NCBI RefSeq assembly: GCF_014764445.1
Contig: NZ_CP061721.1
Coordinates: 3,348,001 to 3,412,000, forward strand
Direction: 5' to 3'
Length of the DNA stretch: 64,000 nucleotides
Source of the DNA: Pseudarthrobacter sp. BIM B-2242
Lineage (GTDB): Bacteria > Actinomycetota > Actinomycetes > Actinomycetales > Micrococcaceae
Below the pieces are notes generated by a model. It saw nothing but the letters and a program-made list of their open reading frames with translations. It did no database searches and was not told where the DNA came from. The stretch's first letter is position 1, and every line of letters begins with the position of its first letter. A program made the translations under genes and the position numbers. This document shows positions 40,440 to 49,873 of the stretch, in pieces.

Positions 40440-41258
40440 ATGCCCGAGGAGAAGTACGTCGCTGTGATCACCAAGCCGGATGCGGTGATGCAGACCGGCG
40501 AAGCGGCCTTCTTTGACGTTGACAACACCCTAATGAAGGGCGCCAGCCTCTTCCACGTGGCCCGTAAGATGCACCAGCGGGGCGCCTTCACGCTGACCCA
40601 GGCGGCCGGATTCGCCTGGAAGCAATTCAAGTTCGTGACGCGCGGCGAGAACATGGACGATGTCCATGCAGTACGCGATTCGGCCCTCACCCTCGCGGCC
40701 GGCATCACGGTGGACGACATCAAGGCCCTGGGCGAAGAAGTGTACGACGAGATGATCGCCTCCAGGATCTGGCCAGGAGCCAAGGCACTGGCGCAGCAGC
40801 ACCTACGCGTGGGCCGGCGGGTCTGGCTTGTCACGGCCACCCCCATCGAAGTTGCCGCAGTCATCGCAACCCGACTGGGACTCACCGGAGCGCTGGGCAC
40901 TGTGGGCGAGATTGCGGACGGCATGTACACCGGCCGGCTGGTGGGTGACATCCTGCACGGCTCCGCGAAAGCAGTGGCAGTCCAGGAACTGGCCGATGCC
41001 GAGGGCCTGGACCTGAAACGGTGCTGGGCGTACAGCGACTCCTACAATGACATCCCGCTGCTGACCCTCGTGGGTCACCCGGTGGCCATCAATCCCGATG
41101 CCCGGCTCCGCAGCCACGCGCGCGACCACAATTGGCCGGTCTACGACTTCCGCTCCGGCCGCCGCGCCGCCACCCTGGGCCTCAAGGCGGCAACGGCCGG
41201 CGGCGTGGTCTACGGACTGTGGAAGGGCTTCGCCCGCATCCGCGGCCCCCGGGCATAA
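40440..41258 (+). CDS. HAD-IB family phosphatase (SerB-like)
   Basis: This 272-residue protein has the HAD motifs FFDVDNTLMKG (nucleophile Asp), VTATPI (motif II), a Lys region and YSDSYNDIPLL (motif IV), with the subclass IB helical cap. Related proteins are annotated as phosphoserine phosphatase or as acyltransferase-linked phosphatases; the substrate cannot be fixed. A hydrophobic stretch near the end (about 245-262) could touch the membrane. It is leaderless and transcribed alone. Confidence 0.87.
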   Translation: MPEEKYVAVITKPDAVMQTGEAAFFDVDNTLMKGASLFHVARKMHQRGAFTLTQAAGFAWKQFKFVTRGENMDDVHAVRDSALTLAAGITVDDIKALGEEVYDEMIASRIWPGAKALAQQHLRVGRRVWLVTATPIEVAAVIATRLGLTGALGTVGEIADGMYTGRLVGDILHGSAKAVAVQELADAEGLDLKRCWAYSDSYNDIPLLTLVGHPVAINPDARLRSHARDHNWPVYDFRSGRRAATLGLKAATAGGVVYGLWKGFARIRGPRA

Positions 41259-41326
41259 CTGCGGCCCCCGGGCATAACCGCCGTCGCGACTGTCGCCGTC
41301 GGCGTTTCACCGTCTTTTGCACACAA

Positions 41327-41359
41327 AAATGCCCGCTGCCGGGGAGGCAACGGGCATTT
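41327..41359 (-). terminator. terminator after the bS22 gene
   Basis: Arms AAATGCCCGCTGCC and GGCAACGGGCATTT (one mismatch) form a stem that on the minus strand is followed by TTTTTG. Confidence 0.8.
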
Positions 41360-41378
41360 CACACAGTTCGAAGTATCT

Positions 41379-41477
41379 CTACTTCTTATTGCGGCGCTGG
41401 TGACGCGTTTTGCGAAGCAGCTTGCGGTGCTTCTTCTTGGCCATACGCTTGCGACGCTTCTTAATAACTGAACCCAC
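41379..41477 (-). CDS. 30S ribosomal protein bS22 (AURKAIP1/COX24 domain)
   Basis: The 32-residue, extremely basic product (MGSVIKKRRKRMAKKKHR, then LLRKTRHQRRNKK) matches the tiny actinobacterial ribosomal protein bS22, which sits on the small subunit near the decoding centre. The start GTG 41477 has GAGGAA 5 nt upstream. It is followed by a terminator with a U-tract. It is too short for usual gene callers. Confidence 0.93.
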   Translation of the reverse strand: MGSVIKKRRKRMAKKKHRKLLRKTRHQRRNKK

Positions 41478-41666
41478 GAAAGTTCCTCACAAACTAGATG
41501 TAGTACCTGTCTGATGGAAGTGGTCCGTGAGCAGAGCTACAGACTGAAACAACTGACAGATTCTTACAATGACGTAAAACAATCCTTAACAGGGTACCGC
41601 TTTCTGGCGTCGACCACCGACCGCAGTCCATCCTCGGGCCGAATCATCGGTTGGAACGCCAGGTTG

Positions 41667-41879
41667 TCACGCGGTTTCGGTGTGACCGTCCACCACCGCA
41701 CCCTTGAGATACTGCTCGACGGCGTTCTCAGGCACTCTGTATGAGCGACCGAAACGCACCGCGGGCATTTCACCTGAATGAACCAGCCGATAGACGGTCA
41801 TTTTGGAGACGCGCATGACCTGGGCCACTTCGGCCACGGTCAGGAACTTCGCGTTCGAGAAGTTCTGTTCTGCAGACAT
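41667..41879 (-). CDS. excisionase-type HTH DNA-binding protein (HTH_17)
   Basis: The 70-residue protein is almost all one winged-helix domain (FLTVAEVAQVMRVSKMTVYRLVHSGEMPAVRFGRSYRVPENAVEQYL), of the HTH_17/excisionase type like BldC. A homologue sits next to bS22 in many actinobacteria, so it is a chromosomal regulator, not a phage remnant. ATG 41879 has AAGGAATAGGG upstream. Targets are unknown. Confidence 0.88.
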   Translation of the reverse strand: MSAEQNFSNAKFLTVAEVAQVMRVSKMTVYRLVHSGEMPAVRFGRSYRVPENAVEQYLKGAVVDGHTETA

Positions 41880-42016
41880 TTCCCTATTCCTTTGCTGACG
41901 GATGACTACTAACCCCAGCGTGTTCCATTGCGGTGTGCCGATGCTGAGCCATCCACCAACCATGTGATAGATACTCTAGAGGTTCATGGGGCTGTAGTGA
42001 AAGTCATTTCCGGCAA

Positions 42017-43126
<1,110 letters not shown>

Positions 43127-43189
43127 GCTCGGGGTCCTGTTCCAGATAGGAAGCGGGCCCAGATCAGAACCCGCCGGAGAAATGGCGAA

Positions 43190-43222
43190 GGGCAGAGAAT
43201 GATCTCTGCCCTGTTGGCTCTG
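43190..43222 (-). promoter_or_regulatory. attenuator-like stems between leader peptide and DAHP synthase gene
   Basis: GGGCAGAGA/TCTCTGCCC form a perfect 9-bp hairpin (43190-43211). CAGAGCCAA at 43214-43222 can pair with TTGGCTCTG at 43262-43270, which lies in the leader-peptide gene directly after the aromatic codons. A stalled ribosome would cover that arm and change the folding. No U-tract follows, so the switch may act on translation or through Rho. Confidence 0.55.
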
Positions 43223-43240
43223 AAGGAAGTTGGATGCGTG

Positions 43241-43300
43241 TCAGTTAGACGCGGGCTCCTCCAGAGCCAACGAAAAATACGCATACCAACGGTTAGTCAT
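43241..43300 (-). CDS. aromatic leader peptide (attenuation) of the DAHP synthase gene
   Basis: A 19-residue open frame, MTNRWYAYFSLALEEPASN, lies 114 nt before the DAHP synthase start. The run Trp-Tyr-Ala-Tyr-Phe at residues 5-9 is the classic mark of an aromatic attenuation leader. ATG 43300 has minus-strand TATGGT 6 nt upstream, so the mRNA is probably leaderless. Codons after the aromatic run form one arm of a stem. A similar aromatic leader (aroR) before a DAHP synthase gene is known in Corynebacterium, but I cannot compare the sequences. Confidence 0.75.
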   Translation of the reverse strand: MTNRWYAYFSLALEEPASN

Positions 43301-43306
43301 AGGGAG

Positions 43307-43312
43307 ACCATA
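43307..43312 (-). promoter_or_regulatory. -10 element (TATGGT) of the aromatic leader
   Basis: Minus-strand TATGGT lies 6 nt before ATG 43300, so the leader RNA would begin at the first codon of the leader peptide. Confidence 0.45.
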
Positions 43313-43369
43313 ACCGGACGATTTGGCCCGTGCAAAATCGGCGGCGTCACACACCGCAATCCGCCCCTC

Positions 43370-43435
43370 CCCAAGTAGGTAGCGCTATCTGTCGTTATGA
43401 GCGCTCAAAACGACAGATAGCGCTACCTAGTTGGG
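43370..43435. repeat. REP-like intergenic palindrome, copy C
   Basis: A 66-bp palindrome with two mismatches in 33-bp arms. The arm core AGGTAGCGCTATCTGTCG differs from copies A and B by one base, changed on both sides (TAACT to TATCT), so pairing is kept. The centre TGAGCGCTCA is itself palindromic. Confidence 0.9.
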
Positions 43436-43461
43436 CCGGGAAACGGGTACGCGCCGGATGG

Positions 43462-44457
43462 TCAGCCGAGGAGCTTGCGGAGGTACTGCAGCTGCCGGAT
43501 CCAGTGGTGCTCCTGGCCGCCCTCGTGGTTGTTGAACCGGTAGACCTCGATCTCCTTGGCGGCCCCGGTTCCGTAGGCATTGAAGCTGGCGAACACGGTG
43601 GACGGCGGGCAGACATCGTCCATCAAAGCCACCGAGTAAAGCGCCGGGGCGGTGGCCGCCCGGGCAAGGTTGACGCCGTCGAAATAGTTCAGCACCGCCA
43701 GCATCGGCTCGTACCGGTCGCGGTGCCGGCCCAGGAAGGCCGCGATTTCCGGATAGGGGCCGCGCGGTGCGATGTCGATGGACCGGGGAAAGTCCTGAAG
43801 GAACGGGACATCGGGCAGCGCGGCGATGACGCCGTCGAGTCTTCCGGCCGCCAGTCCGGCCACCGCCACCACGATGCCGCCGCCCTGGCTGATTCCGGCC
43901 AGGACCACGCGCGACGGATCCACCTCCGGGTGGGCTTGCGCCGCCTCCACAGCACGGAACGCGTCGACATACACGCGCCGGTAATAATAGTCCTCGCGAT
44001 TGGCTGCGCCCCGGGTCATGAGTCCGGCATAGGCGACGTCACCGGCGGACGGGTGAGGGTCCGGAGTATCGCCCGTGATCCCGCCGTATCCCTGGCCCCG
44101 CGTGTCCATGATGAACTGCGCATAGCCGGCCTGTGCCCATCGAGTGTCCTGGTTGACCAGACCGCGACCGCCTGAATATCCGATGTACTGCACGACGACG
44201 GGCAGCCGGCTCCCGGCCGGACGGTTTGCCGGGAGGTGCAGCCAGCCTTTGATCGGTGCGCCGCCGTAGCCGGGGAACCTGACGTCGAAGGTGTCGATGA
44301 CGGTCAGGTGGTTCTCTACCGGCTCGAACGTCGCGGTGAGCGGAAAGGTCCTGGCTTCCCGGATGGTGGCGTCCCAGAAGTCCTGCAGGTCCGGAGGCGG
44401 TGCGACGGAGGACGTGTAGCCGCGGAGCTGCTCAAGCGGGAGGTCAAAGAGGGGCAT
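43462..44457 (-). CDS. CE7-type acetyl esterase (acetylxylan esterase / cephalosporin C deacetylase)
   Basis: This 331-residue alpha/beta hydrolase has the CE7 features: an N-terminal PPDLQDFWDAT segment, the RGQ signature in DTRGQGYGG, Ser190 in GISQGGG, Asp280 or Asp281 in MDDVCPPST and His311 in NNHEGG. The enzyme should remove acetyl groups from xylo-oligosaccharides or other small acetylated sugars in the cytoplasm; no signal peptide is present. It lies before the rhamnose operon, which fits use of plant cell-wall sugars, but it is 94 nt from rhaB and may be separate. Confidence 0.9.
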   Translation of the reverse strand: MPLFDLPLEQLRGYTSSVAPPPDLQDFWDATIREARTFPLTATFEPVENHLTVIDTFDVRFPGYGGAPIKGWLHLPANRPAGSRLPVVVQYIGYSGGRGLVNQDTRWAQAGYAQFIMDTRGQGYGGITGDTPDPHPSAGDVAYAGLMTRGAANREDYYYRRVYVDAFRAVEAAQAHPEVDPSRVVLAGISQGGGIVVAVAGLAAGRLDGVIAALPDVPFLQDFPRSIDIAPRGPYPEIAAFLGRHRDRYEPMLAVLNYFDGVNLARAATAPALYSVALMDDVCPPSTVFASFNAYGTGAAKEIEVYRFNNHEGGQEHHWIRQLQYLRKLLG

Positions 44458-44551
44458 GGTGCTGTCCGGTCCTTACTCGTCTGGATACCTTCGGAGATCC
44501 TATGTCATACAAATCACCCGCGGCACCCGCTGGCCTGCCAACCCCGGCGAG

Positions 44552-46054
44552 TCACAACCGGGACAGCTGCTGCGGCGTGAAGGTCCGGAGGCCCGCCGAC
44601 GCCGCCGCCAGGCGCCGCAGATCCGCTAGTCCCCCGCTAACCTTCCCGGCAGCCCGTGCCTGGATGAGGATGTTGCCGAGCGCGGTGGCTTCGACGGGTC
44701 CTGCGATGACGCGTTTGCCGATGGCATCGGCAGTGAGCTGGCAGAGCAGCTTGTTTTGTGAGCCGCCGCCGACGATGTGGACGACATTCACCGTGCGGTC
44801 TGACAGTCGCTCCGCTTCTGCCAGGGTGCGGGCGTAGCCGGCGGCGAGGCTGTCCATGATGCACCGGGTGATCGCTGCGGGGTCATCGGGCAGGATGTCC
44901 CCGGTGTGGCGGACGGCGCCGCGGATGCGGTCTGGCATGTTGTCCGGGGCAATGAAGTAGGAGTCGTCGGGGTTGATCTGCGGCCCCCCCGGGGGTAGTG
45001 CCGCAGCCGCTGACAGCAGTTTGGGGAGGTCCGGGGTGAAGCCTTCCGCGGTCCAGGTACGTTGGCATTCACTGAGCAGCCAGAGCCCGCCCATGTTGCG
45101 CAGGTAGCGGATGGTGCCGTCCACACCGCGTTCGTTGGTGAAGTTCGCCGTCCGGCTGGCTTCGGTCAGGACCGGGTGCTTCAGTTCGAGCCCCACCAGG
45201 GACCAGGTGCCGGAGGAGATGTAGGCGAAGTTCTCCTCGCTGCCCTCAGATGTCACGGCGGGAACGGCGGCGACGGCGGAGGCGGTGTCGTGCGAGCCGA
45301 CGGCCACTACCTTGGTTGCGTGGGCCAGGCCGGTCCGCGCGGCGATGTCCGGCAGCAGGGTCCCGACGGTTTCGCCGGGCTCGATCAGCGGCGGGAACAC
45401 GTCCTTGGGCAGGCCCAGGGCGGTGAGGAACTCGGTGGCCCACTCCCCCGCGACGGCGTCGAACAGTCCCGTGGTGGAGGCATTAGTGGATTCCGTCCGG
45501 CGGACTCCGGTAAGCAGGAACGCGATCAGGTCCGGGATGAGCAACGCCTGCAGACCCTCCAGGTCCGGTTCGGTGGCGAGCTGGTAGATGGTGTTGAACT
45601 GCAGGAACTGCAGCCCCGTGGTGCCGTAGAGCCGCGCAGGGTCCAGTTTCTGGTGCACCGGGGCGACGGCGGCGCGGCTACGGTCATCCCGGTAGCTGTA
45701 CGGCTGCGCTGTCAGTTGCCCGGCCGTGGTGACCAGGCCGTAGTCCACCGCCCAGGTGTCGATCCCGATGCTGGTAATGGTCTCGCCGCGCTCCCCGGCC
45801 GCGCGGGCCGCGGCAGCGAGCCCGGTGAGGACCTCGGCGAACAGGGCGTCGAAGTCCCAGCGGAGACCGCCGTCGAGCTCCACCACCCCGTTGGGGAACC
45901 GGTGCACGGTCTCCAGCTCCACGGCGTGTTCCCCGGTGCTTCCCTTGTCACCGATCCGGCCGAGGATGACCCGGCCGGAGGACGCACCGATGTCGACGGC
46001 GGCGAACACGCCGCCATCGACACCCGCCTGTGCATGGGTTGCGCCGGTGTTCAT
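44552..46054 (-). CDS. rhaB: L-rhamnulokinase
   Basis: This 500-residue FGGY kinase phosphorylates L-rhamnulose at C1. It has the N-terminal AAVDIGASSGRVILG phosphate loop, GIDTWAVDYGL, a central SHDTASAVAAVP and the C-terminal HIVGGGSQNKLLCQLTADAIGKRV motif of rhamnulokinases. ATG 46054 overlaps the stop codon of the aldolase-dehydrogenase gene (ATGA), which decides the start over longer frames. It is the last gene of the rhamnose operon. Confidence 0.94.
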   Translation of the reverse strand: MNTGATHAQAGVDGGVFAAVDIGASSGRVILGRIGDKGSTGEHAVELETVHRFPNGVVELDGGLRWDFDALFAEVLTGLAAAARAAGERGETITSIGIDTWAVDYGLVTTAGQLTAQPYSYRDDRSRAAVAPVHQKLDPARLYGTTGLQFLQFNTIYQLATEPDLEGLQALLIPDLIAFLLTGVRRTESTNASTTGLFDAVAGEWATEFLTALGLPKDVFPPLIEPGETVGTLLPDIAARTGLAHATKVVAVGSHDTASAVAAVPAVTSEGSEENFAYISSGTWSLVGLELKHPVLTEASRTANFTNERGVDGTIRYLRNMGGLWLLSECQRTWTAEGFTPDLPKLLSAAAALPPGGPQINPDDSYFIAPDNMPDRIRGAVRHTGDILPDDPAAITRCIMDSLAAGYARTLAEAERLSDRTVNVVHIVGGGSQNKLLCQLTADAIGKRVIAGPVEATALGNILIQARAAGKVSGGLADLRRLAAASAGLRTFTPQQLSRL

Positions 46055-48090
46055 CGGAGGAAGGCTGCTGCCACGCCGGCGTCCACGGGGATGTGGAGTC
46101 CGGTGGTGTGGGACAGTTCGGCGCTGGTCAGGACCGCGGCGGCGTTGGCCACGTGCTCGGGCAGGACTTCGCGTTTGAGCAGGGTGCGCTGGGCATAGTA
46201 CTTGCCCAGTTCCTGCTCGTCCACGCCGTAGACTGCGGCGCGTTTGGCGCCCCAACCGCCGGCGAAGATCCCGGATCCGCGGACTACGCCGTCGGGGTTG
46301 ATGCCGTTCACGCGGATGCCGTACTCGCCGAGCTCGGCCGCGAGGAGCCGGACCTGGTGGGCCTGGTCTGCCTTGGTAGCGGAGTAGGCGATGTTGTTCG
46401 GGCCCGCGAAGACGGAGTTCTTGGAGGAGATGTAGATAATGTCCCCGCCCATATCCTGTCCGATCATGACCTTCGCTGCGGCCTTGGCCACCAGGAACGA
46501 GCCCTTGGCCATCACGTTGTGCTGCAGGTCCCAGTCCTTCTCGGTGGTGTCCAGCAGCGGCTTGGAAATGGACAGTCCGGCGTTGTTGACCACCAGATCC
46601 AGCCCGCCGAACGCCAGCACAGCCGCGTCGATCGCGGCGGCAACCTGGACTTCGTCGGTCACGTCAGCCTGGACACCGATGGCGACGTCGGGTCCGCCCA
46701 GTTCCGCGGCGACCTTTTCCGCGTTTTCAAGGTTCAGGTCCGCAATGACCACGCACGCGCCGTCGGACGCCAGCCGGGTGGCGATCGCCTTGCCGATCCC
46801 GGAGGCGGCACCGGTGACCAGCGCGATGCGGGTGGCGTGGGACTTGGGCTTGGGCAGCCGGGCGAGCTTGGCTTCCTCGAGAGACCAGTATTCGATCCGG
46901 AACTTCTCGGCTTCCTCGATCGGGGCGTAGGTGGAGATCGCCTCGGCGCCGCGCATCACGTTGATCGCGTTGAGGTAGAACTCACCGGCGACACGGGCGG
47001 TCTGCTTGTTCGCCCCGAACGAGAACATGCCCACGCCCGGGACCAGGACGATGGCCGGGTCCGCGCCGCGAAGGGCCGGGGAATCGGCGTCGGCGTGCCG
47101 GTCGTAGTAGGCCTGGTAATCCGCCCGGTACGCGGTGTGGAGTTCCTTCAGCCGGGCGATCGAGTCCTCGATGGACGCGTCGGCGGGCAGGTCCAGGATC
47201 AGCGGCTTGACCTTGGTGCGCAGGAAGTGGTCCGGGCAGGACGTGCCCAGGGCGCCCAGGCGGGGGTGTTCGGCGGCTGCGAGGAAGTCCAGGACGACGG
47301 CGTCATCGCTGAAGTGCCCCAGAACCGGTTTGTCGGTGGAGGCCAGGCCGCGGATCACCGGGGCGAGGGCGGCGGCCTTCGCGCGGCGCTCCGCCACCGG
47401 CAGGGCGCCATAGCCGGGCAGTTCGGGGCCGAACGGCTGCAGGCGGCCGTTGTCGCGGATGTACTTTTCGGCTTGTTCGATGATCCAGAGGGAGTTGGCT
47501 TCGGCTTCTTCGGACGTGGCGCCCCAGGCGGTGATGCCGTGGCCGCCGAGGATGGTCCCGATGGCCTGCGGGTTGGCCTCCTTGATCGCGGCGATGTCCA
47601 GGCCCAGCTGGAACCCGGGCCGGCGCCACGGCACCCACACCACCTTGTCACCGAAGATCTTGGTGGTCAGGGCCTCCCCGTCCACCGCGGTGGCAATCGC
47701 GATCCCGGAATCCGGGTGCAGGTGGTCCACGTGTGCGGCGTCCACCAGGCCGTGCATGGCGGTATCGATCGAGGGGGCGGCGCCGCCCTTGCCGTGCAGG
47801 CAGTAATCAAAAGCGGCCACCATCTCATCTTCACGATGCACACCGGGGTAGACGTTCTTCAGCGCGTTCAACCGGTCCAGGCGCAGTACCGCGAGGTTCT
47901 GTGCCGTCAGCGTGCCGAGGTCCCCGCCGGAGCCCTTCACCCAGAGGAGCTGGAGGTCCTCGCCGGTCACCGGGTCCTTCGCGGTGCCCTTGGCCGAGGT
48001 GTTGCCGCCGGCGAAGTTGGTGTTGCGCTTGTCCGCACCCAGGCGGTTGGAACGGGAAATCAGGTCTTCAACAGTCTTGTTGTTGCTCAT
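46051..48090 (-). CDS. rhamnulose-1-phosphate aldolase / short-chain dehydrogenase fusion (RhaEW-type)
   Basis: This 679-residue fusion has an N-terminal class II aldolase domain (about 1-400, with metal-binding His in DHLHPDSG) and a C-terminal short-chain dehydrogenase (about 425-679: TGAASGIGKAIA, NNAG, YSATK). It splits L-rhamnulose 1-phosphate into DHAP and L-lactaldehyde, and the dehydrogenase part oxidises lactaldehyde to lactate. This is the arrangement common in actinobacteria and some other bacteria in place of RhaD plus AldA. It follows rhaI with a 4-nt gap and overlaps rhaB. Confidence 0.94.
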   Translation of the reverse strand: MSNNKTVEDLISRSNRLGADKRNTNFAGGNTSAKGTAKDPVTGEDLQLLWVKGSGGDLGTLTAQNLAVLRLDRLNALKNVYPGVHREDEMVAAFDYCLHGKGGAAPSIDTAMHGLVDAAHVDHLHPDSGIAIATAVDGEALTTKIFGDKVVWVPWRRPGFQLGLDIAAIKEANPQAIGTILGGHGITAWGATSEEAEANSLWIIEQAEKYIRDNGRLQPFGPELPGYGALPVAERRAKAAALAPVIRGLASTDKPVLGHFSDDAVVLDFLAAAEHPRLGALGTSCPDHFLRTKVKPLILDLPADASIEDSIARLKELHTAYRADYQAYYDRHADADSPALRGADPAIVLVPGVGMFSFGANKQTARVAGEFYLNAINVMRGAEAISTYAPIEEAEKFRIEYWSLEEAKLARLPKPKSHATRIALVTGAASGIGKAIATRLASDGACVVIADLNLENAEKVAAELGGPDVAIGVQADVTDEVQVAAAIDAAVLAFGGLDLVVNNAGLSISKPLLDTTEKDWDLQHNVMAKGSFLVAKAAAKVMIGQDMGGDIIYISSKNSVFAGPNNIAYSATKADQAHQVRLLAAELGEYGIRVNGINPDGVVRGSGIFAGGWGAKRAAVYGVDEQELGKYYAQRTLLKREVLPEHVANAAAVLTSAELSHTTGLHIPVDAGVAAAFLR

Positions 48091-48094
48091 GCTC

Positions 48095-49261
48095 TTAGGC
48101 GCCCCATCCGGCTTGCTGGCCGCCTGCGCGGTCCTCGTTGATCTGTTTCTGGTAACCGCTGGCCTTGAACGCGGCCATCGGGTCCGCGGGCAGGCCGCGC
48201 TCTTCACGCCAGTCGGCCAGGAGGGGCCGGACGTCTGTGTAGAAGGCATCGTTGAAGATGCCGTTCGCGGCCAGGACATCGCCGGCACGCTGCGCCTCAC
48301 CCAATGCAGTGGTGTCCACCAGCATGGCCCGGGCCGTCATTTCCTGGACGTTCAGGACCGACCGGATCTGGCCCGGAATCTTCTCCTCCAGGTTGTGGCA
48401 CTGATCCAGCATGAGCGCCACACCGGATTCCTTCCCGAAGCCTCCGCCGCGGATGACCTCGTACATGATGCGGAACAGCTGGAACGGATCCGCCGCACCC
48501 ACAATCAGGTCATCGTCCGCGTAGAAACGGGAATTGAAATCAAAAGAGCCCAGCTTGCCCAGGCGCAGCAGCTGCATCACGATGAACTCGATGTTGGTGC
48601 CCGGCGCGTGGTGGCCGGTGTCCAGGCACACAAACGCCTTCTCACCCAGCGCCAGCGTCTGCGCGTAGGACGTACCCCAGTCCGGAACATCGGTGTGATA
48701 GAAAGCCGGCTCGAAGAACTTGTACTCCAACACCAGACGATGGTCCTCGCCCAGGCCCGCGTAGATCTCCTGCAGCGACTCAGCCAAACGGTCCTGCCGT
48801 CCACGCATATCGTCCTGGCCCGGGTAGTTAGTGCCGTCCGCCAGCCAGATCTTCAGATCCTTCGAACCGGTAGCGTGCATAATCTCAATGCAGTCCAGGT
48901 GATGCGCGATGGCCCGGCGCCGCACAGCCTCATTCGAGGACGTCAGCGAGCCGAACTTGTACTCGTCATCCTGGAACGTGTTGGAGTTGATGGTGCCCAA
49001 ACCGACGCCGAGGCCCGCCGCGTAGTCCTTCAGGGCCGCGTAGTCATCCACCCTGTCCCACGGAATGTGCAGGGCCACGGTGGGGGCCAACCCGGTCAGC
49101 TCATGGACCTTGGCCGCGTCCGCGATCTTCTCCTGCACCGTTCGGGGGGTGCCCGGCGTGCCAAACACCTTAAACCGAGTGCCTGAATTTCCATACGCCC
49201 ACGAAGGGACCTCGATGGCAAGCTCCCCGAGCCTGCCCAGCGCCGTTGCTACGTCATTCAT
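48095..49261 (-). CDS. rhaI: L-rhamnose isomerase
   Basis: The 388-residue TIM-barrel enzyme converts L-rhamnose to L-rhamnulose. It fits the RhaI type (Pseudomonas stutzeri / actinobacterial), not E. coli RhaA: metal ligands lie in LEYKFFEPAFYHTDVPDWG, CLDTGHHAPGTN and FDFNSRFYADDDL. It lies between rhaM and the aldolase-dehydrogenase gene in one operon. Confidence 0.93.
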   Translation of the reverse strand: MNDVATALGRLGELAIEVPSWAYGNSGTRFKVFGTPGTPRTVQEKIADAAKVHELTGLAPTVALHIPWDRVDDYAALKDYAAGLGVGLGTINSNTFQDDEYKFGSLTSSNEAVRRRAIAHHLDCIEIMHATGSKDLKIWLADGTNYPGQDDMRGRQDRLAESLQEIYAGLGEDHRLVLEYKFFEPAFYHTDVPDWGTSYAQTLALGEKAFVCLDTGHHAPGTNIEFIVMQLLRLGKLGSFDFNSRFYADDDLIVGAADPFQLFRIMYEVIRGGGFGKESGVALMLDQCHNLEEKIPGQIRSVLNVQEMTARAMLVDTTALGEAQRAGDVLAANGIFNDAFYTDVRPLLADWREERGLPADPMAAFKASGYQKQINEDRAGGQQAGWGA

Positions 49262-49383
49262 GATGTGTTCTTTCAGTCTGTGGTTCTGCGGTCGATAACC
49301 GCTGTGGTTAAGAAGCTGTGGTCTGTAACTGCTGCCTGCGTGTGCTGCAAGGTATTGCGGCCCTGCCGCGGGTGCCGGTGAAT

Positions 49384-49731
49384 TCAGCGTGCGGTGGACT
49401 CCGCCGCCGCCAGCTGGTCATCAAGGTTGAAGACTTCTTCAAGGACGCGGAACCCTTCGTCGGGTGCCTGGTCCGGATTGTCGAAAAGTGCTGCCATTTC
49501 CGTCTGCCACCGGGCGTTCACTTCGGTCAACGCCATCCGGGCCCGGACTGCGTCGAAGTCGTCGCATTCGAGATAGCCAACGAGGAGCCCGTCCTCACCG
49601 AGGAAAAGCGAGTAGTTGTGCCAGCCGGCACTTTCCAGCGCCTGCAGCATGTCCGGCCACACGGCTGCGTGCCGCCGTCGGTATTCATCGATCTCCTGCG
49701 GCATAACCGAAGCTCGGAAACACACCCTCAT
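49384..49731 (-). CDS. rhaM: L-rhamnose mutarotase
   Basis: This 115-residue dimeric ferredoxin-like-fold enzyme interconverts alpha and beta L-rhamnose. The family motifs EIDEYRRRHAAVWPDMLQALESAGWHNYSLFL and GYLECDDFD are present, with the catalytic His in RRRHAAVWP. ATG 49731 has GAGGGG 5 nt upstream; the longer frame to 49941 covers the promoter and LacI gene. It is the first gene of the rha operon, right after the operator. Confidence 0.95.
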   Translation of the reverse strand: MRVCFRASVMPQEIDEYRRRHAAVWPDMLQALESAGWHNYSLFLGEDGLLVGYLECDDFDAVRARMALTEVNARWQTEMAALFDNPDQAPDEGFRVLEEVFNLDDQLAAAESTAR

Positions 49732-49757
49732 CTGGACCCCTCGTGAAGTTTCGCGTA

Positions 49758-49786
49758 TTTGAATCGTTTCATTGTTACGATTCAAA
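49758..49786. promoter_or_regulatory. rhamnose operator shared by rhaM operon and divergent LacI gene
   Basis: TTTGAATCG (49758-49766) and CGATTCAAA (49778-49786) are perfect inverted 9-mers with an 11-nt spacer. The left half contains the LacI-type site TGAATCGTTTCA (49760-49771). It lies about 27 nt before rhaM and 88 nt before the LacI gene, so it can control both. Confidence 0.7.
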
Positions 49787-49873
49787 GTACCCGTGGGGCC
49801 AGAGGGTGTCAAGCAATTTTTCGGCCGTAGTCTTGGAGCAGGAAGCAATGCAGGCCAAGAGGTACGGAGGACC

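Noticed and set aside
41667..41879. Phage excisionase and integration site
   Set aside because: The HTH protein looks like an excisionase, but no integrase, att repeats or phage genes are near, and this gene normally sits beside bS22 in actinobacteria.
46030..48141. 703-codon plus-strand open frame opposite the rhamnulose-phosphate aldolase fusion
   Set aside because: It has no similarity to a family and its composition mirrors the true gene. The fusion gene fits its operon by overlaps on both sides.
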